NCBI GenBank assembly: GCA_021399435.1
Contig: JAJTUP010000093.1
Span: forward strand, 62,001-126,000
From: Diaporthe sp. PMI_573
Taxonomy: Eukaryota > Ascomycota > Sordariomycetes > Diaporthales > Diaporthaceae
Direction of reading: 5' to 3'
Length of the DNA stretch: 64,000 nt
Part shown: piece after piece, positions 52,690 to 63,316 of the stretch
Layout of the letters: every line of letters begins with the position of its first letter
How positions within the stretch are numbered: the first letter of the stretch is position 1
Notes under the pieces: model-generated
Seen by the model: only the letters and a program-made list of their open reading frames with translations
Told to the model about the DNA's origin: nothing
Database searches by the model: none
Made by a program: the position numbers and the translations under genes

Positions 52690-53463
52690 CTAGGCTATAC
52701 ATCCGGCCAAAACACCATCATAAGTATGCGGAACTTGGTCGCTTACTATCCATCCCAGGAGCCACAATGCAGCTTTACTGGCATCTTCACTCCCGCAAAA
52801 TGCCGCCCACGCCCCGCCTTTGCTGTCGCTCAGTTCTAGCCGCCCCGTCTTATCCCTAAATTGTAGGACGACCGACCAGCAGGTCTTGTACCCATCAGTT
52901 GTCACAGGCTCCGGCATACCAAACACAACCGCCAGACGGTAGTACAATAATTGTGAGGAAATGGCCTGATGCAAGAAGAAGCTCTTCTCGACTGCGTGTT
53001 TTCGACGTTCGTCTCCAGACGTGCAGACTTCGAGTTGAAGGCTTTGTTGCGGTGTGGTTAGTCGAAACCGGGCAAAGGAGCACCACTCAATATCATCCTC
53101 GGGTACAAAACTGTCGTCCGCATAGCTCCAGTCAAATCGAGACCTCTTCAGGAGTGCATTGGCAGTACGTTGAGGAATCCGTTCGCGATTGTGCAGAACG
53201 ACAGTTCTGTCTGCTTTGGGGCAATGTTTCTCAAAGAGCTCCGAACATCTTCGGAGGTTCTTGTATTCCCCAAACAGATAATGGAACAAGGACTGTTGCT
53301 CCAGAGGTTTCAACAAGTTGAAGTCATGGCTGGGTTCCTTGCTGCATAGAAGCCGTTCAAGCCGTTTCGCGGGCAGCTTGCCAGTTGCAATTCTTTGCCT
53401 CTTAGGACCAGGCACGCCAACAGGAATGGACTGAACCGTAGAACTAGGGGCATGGCGTTTCAT
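52690..53463 (-). CDS. Hypothetical protein, 257 aa, single exon
   Basis: Undamaged frame from ATG 53463. Family not recognised. A basic N-terminus with a nuclear-signal-like PGPKRQR is followed by a mixed helix/strand body (FHYLFGEYKNLRRCSELFEK, then EDDIEWCSFARFRLTT) and a well-conserved-looking C-terminal part (CWSVVLQFRDKTGRLELSD, then GGAWAAFCGSEDASKAALWL, LLGWIVSDQVPHTYDGVLAG). The pattern of hydrophobic and charged residues is that of a folded globular protein. Downstream is a repeat-rich area; upstream is a T-run then G-run (about 53547-53570). It could be an accessory-genome gene with a defined family not visible to me. Confidence 0.55.
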   Translation of the reverse strand: MKRHAPSSTVQSIPVGVPGPKRQRIATGKLPAKRLERLLCSKEPSHDFNLLKPLEQQSLFHYLFGEYKNLRRCSELFEKHCPKADRTVVLHNRERIPQRTANALLKRSRFDWSYADDSFVPEDDIEWCSFARFRLTTPQQSLQLEVCTSGDERRKHAVEKSFFLHQAISSQLLYYRLAVVFGMPEPVTTDGYKTCWSVVLQFRDKTGRLELSDSKGGAWAAFCGSEDASKAALWLLGWIVSDQVPHTYDGVLAGCIA

Positions 53464-55029
53464 TTTGCGGACAATATATGGTAAGTGTTGTGGGAATAGA
53501 TAATTCGAATAGAATGTATCTGCGGCATGTAGCCGCTTTATATAGTTTTTTTTTTTGGGGGGGGGGGGGCTGGGGAGGTGGCAAGGGCCGGCTCTGCTGC
53601 CTAGAAATCCGCCAACGGACCTTGCATGAATGGAATACTGTTAATGGTCAGCGCGGCCAGGCTCGTGGAGACGATTCGTGATCTCAAGCAGTGAGTTATC
53701 ACAGTCGGAACAAACCTTCACACCAGCTTGAGCTTTGTTCGGCCAAAGCCCGATCATGACTAGGCGTGCCGCTGGTGTCCGCTCGCCATGTCGTCTCGTC
53801 TGGCTCAACTTCAGAGTGGTTGATGGCGATTTCAGATATCTGGCTTGTGTCAAAACGAAGAGGCTCCCTTCGGGTCGGTCGTCGGAAGCCACCACGGCCG
53901 GAGGCATAATCTCGTTTGACCCTACTAGGGTATCGTTTTCTCGCCAAGTTGTAGAATCTTGGTCAAAGCCGGCCGATGTATGTCTACCATGGCCATATCG
54001 TCCTCTAGGATTTGCGACACTCGGAGGGGATACATGCCGGCCGACCGCCGTCGCCCGGCAGGAGCCGCCGTTCTTGCCCCCGCGGATCCGCCTCCGGCCT
54101 GCTAGTGTTCGACGCTCCTCACGAGAGCGCATGGCTTGACTGGATCGGCGGACACTTTCATCTGCTCTCCTCGCCGCTACCGAAGCCCGCGGCCGAATCC
54201 TTCGGGGACGGGCCCATACTCCGGGTGAAGGACCTCGCTGTTCATGCTTCCATCGTCCAGATCACCGAAGAAGGCGCGAATAAAATCCTGCCCAACGAAA
54301 GAACTACTTGATGTCCTTCCCTCGAGTTTATACATACGCCTGTAGAGTAGTAGATTGATAAAGCTGTTTTATTAATAGTCATTAATATTATTACAACCAT
54401 TTTACCTGGCTGGCCAGTGCAAGAGTCTACGTCGTCGTTCCCCTAACAGCGATGCAAGTTGACCTCGCGACCGAGTCCCTCGCCCATAGCGACGCGTTCC
54501 AGTCGGTATCTTAGCGCCCCTCACATCTCGTTCATTCTGCTTGCATTCTGCTGTGTTTTTATCCATAACTGGATTAAGGCCGTTGACCGTAGGAAGAGAT
54601 GTCTTGGCTGGGATTGATGGGAACCGTGCTCGGCGGTGATGCAGGCATGAGCCTACCTGTTAGTAGTCGCCTCGACACGCTGTGTCTGAGCAGGCCATTG
54701 GGGTTGGCGCGCAGCCCGCGTTACCCATCGATAAAGTCGGAAAGCTTCGTACAACATCCAATTCCGTCTCCGGAGAGCCTACTGGCCTCTAGCTTCAAGC
54801 TCTCTCGCCTGTCGTACGTAATCATCCTCCATCTGAGGTGCCACGCCAAACCTGTGACTCTTAAGCCATCCATCACCGAAGCGTTGCTTAAATCCTCAGA
54901 GAACGCTTTCCTCAACAATAACGTGCTCAATCCCATCGAGTTGGTCACCATGGAAATTCCCCAGCTCAATCGCATTTCTTCCCTCCGCTTCATAGCTAAG
55001 CCAAAGTTGCAACGCAGACAGCGCAGTTA
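53464..55029. other. No confident gene; poly-T/poly-G tract
   Basis: About 53547-53570 is an 11-T run followed by about 12 G. Frames at 53641-54132 (minus) and 54012-54311 (plus) have no family match. A minus frame at 54721-54993 (SEDLSNASVMDGLRVTGLAW) is somewhat protein-like but unassigned. 54330-54400 is AT-rich. Confidence 0.4.
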
Positions 55030-55500
55030 CACATTCGCTGCAGCAACCTGTTAGCCTCGCCCGCGATCTGCATGGCTAATTCTCTGGTTGGGGAGATGAC
55101 CAGAAGAGAAATGCCCGCCCCGGGCGCTCGATCTCTGCTGATTATGGTCTGGATGGTGGGAAGAAGGAAGGCAATCGTCTTACCCGTGCCTGTCTTGGCT
55201 TGCACGAGACAATCGTGGCGGTTCGGAGGTAAGAGTTCGTGTAGAGTTGCGGCCTGGATGGACATCATATAGTTGAAGTTCAGGTCTTGGGTGGCAGCCT
55301 GAACCAGAGCAGGATGGAGGAGGTTTTGCCCAATCAGATCGGGGAATATTGGCGTGTTCTGTGGCACGGGATCGATAAGAAGCGAAGTAGCTGGTTGCGA
55401 TTGCGCTGCAGGCTCTGCTACTGGTCCAAGGGAGGTGTTGGAGAAGTTCTGGCCAAGAACTCGCCGGCAACTTTGTGATATCAAATGGAATGAGCTCCTT
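55030..55500 (-). pseudogene. DEAD-box RNA helicase fragment
   Basis: N-terminal half of a DEAD-box helicase RecA domain 1 in the Mss116-like style: [16 protein letters not shown] with the Q-motif region [12 protein letters not shown], Walker [16 protein letters not shown] and motif Ia [12 protein letters not shown]. The sequence ends after CAVCVA at about 55030, so the DEAD box itself, SAT and domain 2 are missing, and no ATG opens it. The intact enzyme remodels RNA in mitochondria or the cytoplasm. Confidence 0.75.
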
Positions 55501-55575
55501 CGTCGGGCCTTGCTCGGCCAACTCGGAACACTGCGCCCAGCATCTTCTCCAACAACGATTTCGATCCTTCTTGAT

Positions 55576-55975
55576 CTACTTCTTAGCTCCCCGCCTCTTC
55601 TTGGTCGCCTTGGGTTCTGTGAATGAAGTGCCTGGAGTGGCTGCTTGTGCTTGCCCAACTTTGCTCAACTGACTGTCCTGGTCAACAGGTAGAGAAGCCG
55701 CTGATCCAACATCCGACTGCATCAGGCTCTCCAGGTCCTGGGACAGCCCGGTTTCCGGAAGTGACGGGACGTCAAAGTTCAAGTCGGATGGCAACTGGTC
55801 GATAGCTGAAGTGATCCTCTTAAAGTGCGTCGGCATCCAGGTGTCGTAGACGTTCTTGGTAAAGCGATACGCTGTCCATTTCTCCTTCCCGTCGAGTGTT
55901 GTGAAATCGAACGTGTGGATAGGGTGGCGGTAGTACTTTGTATCCTTCCCCTCTAAAGTTGCTGTCCAGCAAGCC
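55576..55975 (-). pseudogene. C-terminal tail of a DUF7924-like protein
   Basis: A minus frame reads EGKDTKYYRHPIHTFDFTTL, then WTAYRFTKNVYDTWMPTHFK and ITSAIDQLPSDLNFDVPSL, ending in a basic KKRRGAKK. I recognise this as the end of a multicopy fungal family that I recall as DUF7924; its function is not known. Everything before EGKDT is missing: the frame changes character at about 55975, where an oppositely oriented fragment begins. Confidence 0.55.
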
Positions 55976-55984
55976 ATCAAAAAT

Positions 55985-57112
55985 TGCACGAACAAGAGGC
56001 TGCAGAGACAAGTTTATCAGCTGCAGCAAATAGCCTATGGCGTCGACATCCCTGATCACGCCCTTCAACACCCTCAGAAGCGTCGCCGCAATGGCGCCAC
56101 GTCCTCTGCGAATCCGACTCACGCTGCGAAGGCTGCCCCAGCTACGTCACAGCCCAAAGTAGCTGATCTTCACGGAACTCGGCCCACCAAGATCCTCCTT
56201 GGTTTCTGGAAGGGCTCGTCCGAGAGGGATGACAAGGACAAACATGCTGTATTTGGAATCATTAGCACGAACGACAAGTTTCGCGTCAAGCTTGGCCGCG
56301 AGACTCGCGATGGCCGACCGCTGCAGAGCAACTTCCCATCGGGCGCGGGCACGCTGTGGCTCTCATCTGACAAATACCAGATCGAGGACTATCTTAAAGG
56401 CCTCAGCCGAATGGAACTCAAAGAGTACTGTCGTGTGCGCCAGCACCAGCTGGGCCGCGGAGAGCGGCCCGAGGACCAGGATGACAATCGGGAGTTCGCC
56501 ATCAATCAAGCGCGCAGACGCGTTGCTGTGGGCTTCATCAAGCCTGAGCCTAGAAAAGACCCCGTACTTTCCAGTGTCAACCGCAGTCTTGGCGAAGGCT
56601 CTCACACTGATATCGGCCTCGAACAAGGGACACACACTCGCAAGACCCGTCAGGCCCGCGCTCGGTATTCACGTCCTTATACTGTGCCCGATCACGCCCG
56701 TCAGCTCACGCAGCCTCCCACAGTCCGCGCCGCCAATCGTTCCAGTAGTGTCCATTTCCGCATCAATGACCTGGCCGTTGATGCTGTTGCCCACGTTGAG
56801 GCCAGGCAAACCAAGAACGATCAGCGCGAGGCTGCCAGACTTCCTCGCCAGTGCACGCAGGGAGACGCGGATGGGGACGCCAGCGGGCAGTCTTTTGTGC
56901 AACACAACGCCTCCCGGCCAAACCGCGTCTGGGCTGATCAGGACGCCAATCGATTGCGAGACAGCAACGATGACAATAAGATCCACATGGGCATCAAATA
57001 CGAGCGTAAGCAGACCGGCCCCTTCGAGGGCAAGCTTGTCTCTCTTCAAGTTCGTTTGCACTCTGGTCGTCAGCTTCGGTCCGACTCTCCTCCGAATCAG
57101 ACATTCTTGTAG
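55985..57112 (+). pseudogene. 5'-truncated conserved hypothetical protein
   Basis: An open frame of about 375 codons without an initial ATG (first Met is deep inside at 56411). The N-terminal part reads RLQRQVYQLQQIAYGVDIPD, then RPTKILLGFWKGSS, AVFGIISTNDKFRVKLGRET, GAGTLWLSSDKYQIEDYLKG and MELKEYCRVRQHQLGRGE. I have the impression of a repeated fungal hypothetical family but no named domain. It is abruptly joined at about 55980 to the DUF7924-like tail on the other strand. The remainder of the frame is intact to the stop at 57112. Confidence 0.45.
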
Positions 57113-57399
57113 CCATGGATGTCATAGCCCATGAGAACCCATCGCCGGAACCTGTCGTCGCCGAACTCGGAGTGTGTCCCGAAGTAGAGATAATTCCGGT
57201 CATTTCGGACAAATATCTTATATGTTGTGTCAAGGCTTAAGGTTGCTAACAGCCTCCGCTCGCTGACGCTGAACAAGCCAGCTCTCCCTCTATACGCCTT
57301 AGCTTGCAATTGTGAGGTCGATCTATATCGTCCGCTCACTACAATACAATTATGTACTTTTGGATGTTTGCTTGTGGCGTATAGCCATTCCTTCCTAAT

Positions 57400-57890
57400 T
57401 GGTCCCAGGAAGGGATCCAGCTCACGGTACAGATCATCCTCCGTGATACGTAAGTCCCAATCGAGCAGGAAGAGGTGTTGTTTTTCCATGAGGTTGACCT
57501 CAGCTCGCGAGAAGCCAAACTACAATCCTGCGCAGGATATTAGTGAGTAGTTGGCCCAGTGCTTGTTCTTAGGCGAGATGTCATTGAGATACTTTGCTGC
57601 CAAGACCAGCGAGGCCAGAAAGATCCTGTGGGCGGTGCAGCGGAGGCCTTTAGCCGTGGGTTGTAGGCGTGAGTGGAGGCGGCTGAGGTAGACCAAGGTT
57701 GACATGAGTGTCGGGACCTGTACGCCCGAGAAAGAGACGAGATGCGTGATGAACTCCTCAAGGGTTGGCAATCTGGCGGCCTCTTGCTGTTTGGCTTGTG
57801 GTGTTGGGCCGTTCGGTGGCGGAGGCATCATTTTTGTATCGCACTGAATGACGCTACGTGCTGCCGAGCCCAGATATGAGATCATAGTCG
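57400..57890 (-). pseudogene. Pho80/PCL-type cyclin fragment with a nonsense codon
   Basis: Minus strand. The cyclin box of the Pho85-cyclin family reads LPTLEEFITHLVSFSGVQVP, then LMSTLVYLSRLHSRLQPTAK and HRIFLASLVLAAKYLNDISP with NKHWANYS. After one TAG at 57520-57522 it continues in the same frame with FGFSRAEVNLMEKQHLFLLD and WDLRITEDDLYRELDPFL. Relatives often have Gln or a similar residue at the stop, so CAG-to-TAG is likely. After PFLGPIR the frame becomes unrelated sequence (to 57097). Intact members bind the Pho85 kinase and regulate the cell cycle or phosphate metabolism. Confidence 0.72.
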
Positions 57891-58178
57891 TTGACAAACA
57901 GGAACGTGGGCCCCAGATGGCTGGTTTCCCTAGCTTATTTCCATATTGACTGTGCCACCGTGCATTATATTACCAATGAGTTGTAAGCACGCACACCGCG
58001 CCGAAGAAGCCTGTAAATCTGCCTTCACCGGTGGCGGCACACGGCGAGGGGCTCCTGATCAATCCGAGGTTACAAAAACAGATAATTTTCTTGACTTTAT
58101 TCGTTTTCCTCTCTGCCGCCCTCTCGAAACCAACCAAGACCTCTTCCATGTCCGATCGAATAAGGTGTCGGCCTCCTC

Positions 58179-58302
58179 TTTTTCTGCCAGCCAGTACGTA
58201 CCTTTTCTGCCAGTCAGTACGTATCTTTTTAGTACGTACCTTTTCTGCCAGTCAGCACGTATCTTTTAGTACGTACCTTTTCTGCCAGTCAGTACGTACC
58301 TA
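58179..58302 (+). repeat. Iterated array, copy B left
   Basis: About 124 bp of units TTTTCTGCCAGTCAGTACGT with two short variants (TTTTAGTACGTACC). The reverse complement is nearly identical to 59083-59205, with one mismatch in about 120 bp. Confidence 0.92.
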
Positions 58303-58469
58303 TTTGTTGGACCGTTGGGGACAATTCGGCATCTCCGCGGCTTTCGTCGCTTGCGTATGTCCAGCCCGCGTCGTCCAGGCCCTCGTCCGCGCCAGGCGCC
58401 CATGCACGCTATCAAAAAATCCGAATTTTAGGATCATGCTCTTGAGTTCCCGGGCTCAAGCCTAACACG

Positions 58470-58900
58470 TCGTCCTCGTTGGAAATTCAGTCACCGTTGT
58501 TGGATGGGGAAAGAGAAGGATGAAGAACTTTTTGAATAGCGCTCGGGGCGGGAAAATAGGTGATATCGTGCTCAAGCGGGTTACTTACATCCCCAACTTC
58601 ACACCAACATCATCTCGGCCAGCGTTATCATGAAGGATGGGTTCTGGGCCTACGAACTCGACAATACACTCATGTGGAAACGAAGCCCGAGAATTCTTCG
58701 CAAGATGGAAAGAAGTTTGGTTTGATCGTTGCTGAATACAAGCCTGTTTCCAACTACCCGTTCGGGCAGCAGATGCCCCCTTGGTTCCGAGTGGTGTCTG
58801 CTTTAGCAAGCTATACATCAAGAGTTCCAGTTTGTTTGGGCCCTCCATACCAAGAGCGAAAGCATCGCTGTCATTATTGACCTCAGCCTCCAGTGTCTCA
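58470..58900 (+). pseudogene. Copia-type polyprotein fragment
   Basis: Frame-broken plus-strand coding matches the segment after the protease of Ty1/copia polyproteins: GDIVLKRVTYIPNF, then (after a shift) TNIISASV and MKDGFWAYELDNTLMWKRS. That is the usual 'V-L-Y-V-P-x-F-x-T-N-I-I-S' region before the pre-integrase domain. No integrase or reverse transcriptase follows. It lies wholly inside foldback-like element B. Confidence 0.55.
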
Positions 58901-59027
58901 CCGGCCATGGGGGCAAATTAAATCCCGAGAATGACAGCGACCCGCCTCTGCAGCCTCAATTATGCAAGCACAAGAACTGAGGCGAGTATCTCCTTGACAC
59001 GGCCCAGGGCTGTGACACGTACCTGAT

Positions 59028-59315
59028 TAGCAGAATAGGTACGTACTGGCTGGCAGAAAAGGTACGTGCTGATTAGCAAGAAAGGTACGTACTGACTGGC
59101 AGAAAAGGTACGTAATAAAAGATACGTGCTGACTGGCAGAAAAGGTACGTACTAAAAAGATACGTACTGACTGGCAGAAAAGGTACGTACTGGCTGGCAG
59201 AAAAAGGTACCTGATGAGTGGCAGAAAGAAAAGATACGTACCTGGTTGGCAGAAAAAGGCACGTACTGGTTGGCAGAAAAAGGTATGTACTGACTGGCAG
59301 AAAAGGGTACGTACC
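59028..59315 (-). repeat. Iterated array, copy B right
   Basis: About twelve units of GGTACGTACTGACTGGCAGAAAA type. 59083-59205 is the inverted partner of the left array; the rest extends toward the SANT-chromodomain gene. Confidence 0.92.
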
Positions 59316-59343
59316 TAAGCAGTGGTAGATCAGGTACATACAG

Positions 59344-59700
59344 GCAATGGGGCTGCCGAGAGGCGAAATGTCTGCTCGGTGCCCCAAGCGCATCGATTTA
59401 AAAAACCATTTCAAGGACGTGTGTTATATACGTGCCGCCAGGATTAGGGTGGCCACGTCACGATCCATGGCAGTACGGAAGTGGGCTTTGACGTCAGACT
59501 GCCGTCGGATGTCACTGCGGCTCATTGTGAATGTATCTCGAACCCAGGCGAGGCTGTCCATCCTGTCGGGGACAATAAACACGGTGATTATATTTTCCAG
59601 CCAACTTCTACTATAGAATACAGCGACAACTTGTACATGTACGAGGAAATATATGAGTCGTAATGCGTGGCGGTGCCCCCGTAGAGCCTAGCCTATGTGA
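59344..59700. repeat. Shared module flank, copy B
   Basis: ATGGGGCTGCCGAGAGGCGA at 59347 and the following 350 bp match copy C (63640-63845) and partly copy A (46218-46500). Shared pieces: CCAGGCGAGGCTGTCCATCC, CTATAGAATACAGCGACAAC and GAGCCTAGCCTA. This is the 3' flank of the SANT-chromodomain gene. Confidence 0.85.
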
Positions 59701-59711
59701 CCTGTGTCCGT

Positions 59712-60803
59712 TTATCGAGGTGAAATCTGCCTATGCTTCTTCTCATAGGCGAGCAGTGCTTCCGTCCCGTGGAAATTTTTCAGTGGTTCCCAGGTCGGTT
59801 TTTTGAAGCCTGCCCATTTCACACACACCCGCCCGCCTCTTCCTACCTTTCTGACTTCCAAAATCTTCTCGACCTCGTATTCTGTTTGATCGTCCTCTGA
59901 CAACAGCGGGGATGGGACGTCACTTTCCTTTTGCGAAGTTGGAGGGCTCCTACTCTCGATGATTTTATTGTTCCTCATCGTTCCCCATTTTTGCTCGATG
60001 GCCAGCTCGCTTCGCCCCAATTTACTTGCAATCCATTCCCATGTCATTTCCTCCTGAACCCATGCGCAAAGAAGTTTTTCTTCTAAAGGCTCCCAACGCT
60101 TGTCCTCAGGATCATCTGCACCGTCGCTGGAAATAACATTTTCGTTGTGCCTATCGTTGTCGTCGCCTGAAATGTCGCCCGAGCCCTTATCGTTTTCAAC
60201 TTGCTCAGCGTTCGATGGCCCTACACTTGCCGCAACTGTGCGGTTTTGGTCTGTTATGCCTGAGGAACCGCTCTGTCTGTTGATCGTTGCCATGCGTGAG
60301 AGTTTGTTCGTGGCGAAATCTCTGACAAACACGGCGAGAGCCCGGACTTCGTCGCTCATCTGCAACAATGCTTCAGCACAACAGCCGCAGTGATGACATG
60401 GGGACTTTTCCGTGGCGATGGCAGTAGAAGGGAAGCAAGGCTGATTGGATGTTTGGGAACCGGATTGCTGTGGGAAACGATCAAGGAGAGGTGAAGTGAA
60501 TTCTGTTGTGACTGGCGGGCGCTGCCTGTGTACTCCTGTACGTCTCTGTGCTGTAGTGGAATTGTCCACGTCCATTGCAGCGAGGCTGTCAGGGTGCGGT
60601 GAGTCATTGTCCCAGACGAGTGATCTATCGTGTTGGGTTGCGATGCTGCTGTTGAATGTACCGGCTGGTAGAGCCGGTGATGGCATGCTTTCAGTATGTC
60701 GTGACCTCTTTCGTTCAGGAAGGCGATGGTCATCGCAGTCTTCTTCAGTTGCCTTGTGACCTCGTTTTCTTGGGCTAGTGATGGCATCATCGCACTGTGG
60801 CAT
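59712..60803 (-). CDS. SANT/Myb-like plus chromodomain protein, family copy B, 363 aa
   Basis: Intact single-exon frame from ATG 60803. The N-terminal half is Ser/Pro-rich with KRGHKATEEDC and a CHHCGCCAEALLQMSD motif that aligns with CQTCGFSANHLLRMSD of copy A. An acidic linker is followed by a SANT/Myb-like domain (RWEPLEEKLLCAWVQEEMTW, then EWIASKLGRSELAIEQKW). The C-terminal 60 residues are a chromodomain: EYEVEKILEVRKVGRGGRV, then CVKWAGFKKPTWEPLKNFHG, with the aromatic cage Y, W, W present. Copy A's coiled-coil exon is missing here. Expected role: nuclear, reading histone methylation and binding DNA or histone tails; not demonstrated. Its 3' end faces the iterated array. Confidence 0.75.
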   Translation of the reverse strand: MPQCDDAITSPRKRGHKATEEDCDDHRLPERKRSRHTESMPSPALPAGTFNSSIATQHDRSLVWDNDSPHPDSLAAMDVDNSTTAQRRTGVHRQRPPVTTEFTSPLLDRFPQQSGSQTSNQPCFPSTAIATEKSPCHHCGCCAEALLQMSDEVRALAVFVRDFATNKLSRMATINRQSGSSGITDQNRTVAASVGPSNAEQVENDKGSGDISGDDNDRHNENVISSDGADDPEDKRWEPLEEKLLCAWVQEEMTWEWIASKLGRSELAIEQKWGTMRNNKIIESRSPPTSQKESDVPSPLLSEDDQTEYEVEKILEVRKVGRGGRVCVKWAGFKKPTWEPLKNFHGTEALLAYEKKHRQISPR

Positions 60804-60834
60804 AGTAGATCATCCGATGGAGAAGCCTGCCGCC

Positions 60835-62090
60835 CTATCCGCGTCAGAAACCGAAGCTGGCATCAGTTAGCCACCCCACCTCAATAGAAATCCTTCTCGT
60901 AGTACGGTCTGAGGTACGGTGATCTCTTCCTAGCCTTGCTGATGCCCCTGGCATACCGGTGAGGTCTCTGCCCTTTGCGATTGATATTCCGTCTCGCACA
61001 AAAGGGGGGAGTTATGAGAGCAGACTTGCCAGGGTGGTCGCTGGCCATGTATGCAGGAGATTGTGGTCCTTTGGCCAATCCCGTAGGCCACGTCACCAAC
61101 GTTGGAGCAGGCCGAAGCGAACTCAGCTGCCAGGGCGCTCATGACGGCGTGAATCATAATGGTCGGGCCAGAATAAGCGCGTCCCGGATTTGAAGTTGCA
61201 CCGGCAGAGGTCTGTTCAGCTGAGCCTGACCCACCTCCCAGCTATCGCCCACCCCTTGGTATGGGTGAGGAGGGTCACCTGCTTCATCCCTGGGAGGGAT
61301 GTCCAGGGCCAGCCGCATAATTCGCCAGGGAAGCTACCTTGCAAGCAGCACGATAGGTTCGGACAGGCTGTGATGAAGGTGCCTGGCGTACTTCCGTCTC
61401 GTATATGCAATGTGATCAATCCTGGCGCCATCACGAGGGACGCCAGGCAGAGCAGACTGCCCAGCACCGCTGAAATGAGGATTTCCCTCTTCAGGCAATT
61501 TTGGCTGCTACCCATCGCGGACCCTCAGCTAGGCAGACTCGCATCCTTCGGATCAGTAGTCCAGCCTGATGCCAGCTTCCGTGACATGCGGTCTGATTAT
61601 TTACCTAACGTGGCAAGTCGCGGTTAAAGCCTGCCTCCCTTCGCCCGACGAAGGACTTCATCCCAGGCTCTCGGCGTAATGCCCGACATGGCACCTCAGG
61701 CCACTTCTGCATGACTGTTTGAGCCCGCAGCACCTGGAGTCCTTGAATTACCGAGAGGGGCAATTTCAAGCCCGAGGGTATGTAAGGCGGGAGGGGCTTT
61801 GTTCATCGTGATGACCCCATAGGGTCTTCCAGGTCTTAAAATTGCCAGAAGAGGCATTTCAGGGCAAGACGACAGACGATGCCGGGGCAGCCGGGGGAAG
61901 CCTCTGGGAAAAGGCACTGGCCCCACAGGATTGTAATCTTCGGAACCGCTAGTCGACAGACTCAAGGGTGCGTGAGACAGTGGACGAGGAGGGTGGACGA
62001 GATTGCCGGAAACGGGGAGACAAAAGGTGGAAAACTGCCCAATCTTGTCCCACCAGAACTTTCGGCGGCTATATTGCATTAGCACGACCC
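60835..62090. repeat. Upstream duplicated segment, copy B
   Basis: Collinear with 50200-51880 (see there), directly upstream of the copy B gene. Divergence is substantial, with many substitutions and indels, so the duplication is old relative to the copy B inverted repeats. No intact gene. Confidence 0.8.
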
Positions 62091-63316
62091 ATTAGGTTTG
62101 AAAAGAGTCAAACCATAATTAATATACCATCTAGCATCACAACTTCAAGCGCGTGAGCACTCCCTATCAAGCCAAGTCGCATTAGCATTAGTTATGAAGT
62201 TGAAAGGAACAGGGACTGGAATACCATTGTCCTTAAATATATAGTGCGAAGACCCAAGTGTAAGCACACTTGTAAAGAAGGCGAAGGTATTCATTTTTGC
62301 AAAGTGCGGGAATGTTCTATATTGTAACGAGAATGGCGAGTTGTTGCTAATTGAAATTATTCGGAAAGTGAGGGAAAATAAGACTGCTTTTGTATCAATT
62401 CAGATGCGTGGCTATGCAAGCCATGTGAGCGGCGTACTTCTGAACGTAAGTAGGTCGTAAGTTGAAAGCTTCACTACCAACGAGATGACGTACTTCTGTG
62501 GACTACTGTACGAGTCCCAGGCTGTAGGAAGTTGTTACACGCAATGTATTTATTCTGCATAGTGCTTTCGAGCTTATGTATTTTTACTTCGCTGTACAAG
62601 TAAAGAAAACCAAGGGAGAAGTCGTTGTCGGCAAAACATTTGAGACACGGGCCAATGGAAGAGCCAAGAGCTTTCGAGATCTATAAGCAACAAAAATGCA
62701 AGTCAATCGTCTCCGGCCCGGAACGAGTTCCCACGGACATTTTCTTCAGCCTGTCGGAGCTAACGCCTGCGAGCTCGAGGACCTCAGCGGTCAGATACTC
62801 GAGTACAGCGGTAACCTACACAGCAGCCTTGGCGCCAACACGCATCTTGTTCTGGGTGTTTGCCTTGAGGAAACGTATTCGGCTGGGCTCATCGTTTTGC
62901 CCCATAGCTCCTAATCGGCGTTCTTTGGAAAATCGCAGTTCGATCCTTGGCATGAAATCTCATATCTAAACCATCAGCGACTCTGTAGCTACAACTTTTT
63001 GCGTGTTTTAATTCTATTGACTGGCGATCCACAATGGATAGTGGGGTAAAATGCCGCTGCCATGGGCTGCCAAGTGTCACGGCCAGCGCGAGATGCAGCA
63101 TGGGAGCTGGGTCTATTGGCGCTATCAACGAATATTCTAAGCTGAGGAGAGGAAGAGAAAGGGGAGAGCGAAGCTCTGGCGGCCCCTGGCTCGCGAAGTC
63201 TTGACGCGACTGTGGGGCTAAGGGTTAGGGTCCGTGTGACGGCCAGAGGGCTTTGCCTACCGTGGCTGCCGTCACACCAAGCACTGTCAACTCATGAAAC
63301 GATTTTGGGCAGTACT
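62091..63316. other. Intergenic, nothing recognised
   Basis: AT-rich to about 62640, then mixed. Frames at 62625-62969 and on the minus strand have no family character. Confidence 0.4.

Larger units (their letters stand above)
58179..59205. mobile_element. Foldback-like element B enclosing a copia fragment
   Basis: 1.03-kb segment bounded by iterated inverted repeats of about 122 bp that differ by a single base, including the same order of long and short unit types. The interior holds a copia-type retrotransposon fragment. The near-identity of the ends suggests recent formation or gene conversion. The right array continues beyond the repeat to about 59315, so the true boundary on that side is uncertain. 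Confidence 0.65.

Noticed and set aside
56199..57134. Second long plus frame over the conserved hypothetical
   Set aside because: Composition (Ser/Thr/Arg-rich, no order) is that of an out-of-frame shadow; the other frame carries the coherent protein.
58585..58908. Minus-strand frame inside foldback element B as a gene
   Set aside because: The plus strand carries recognisable copia motifs in the same place; the minus frame matches nothing.
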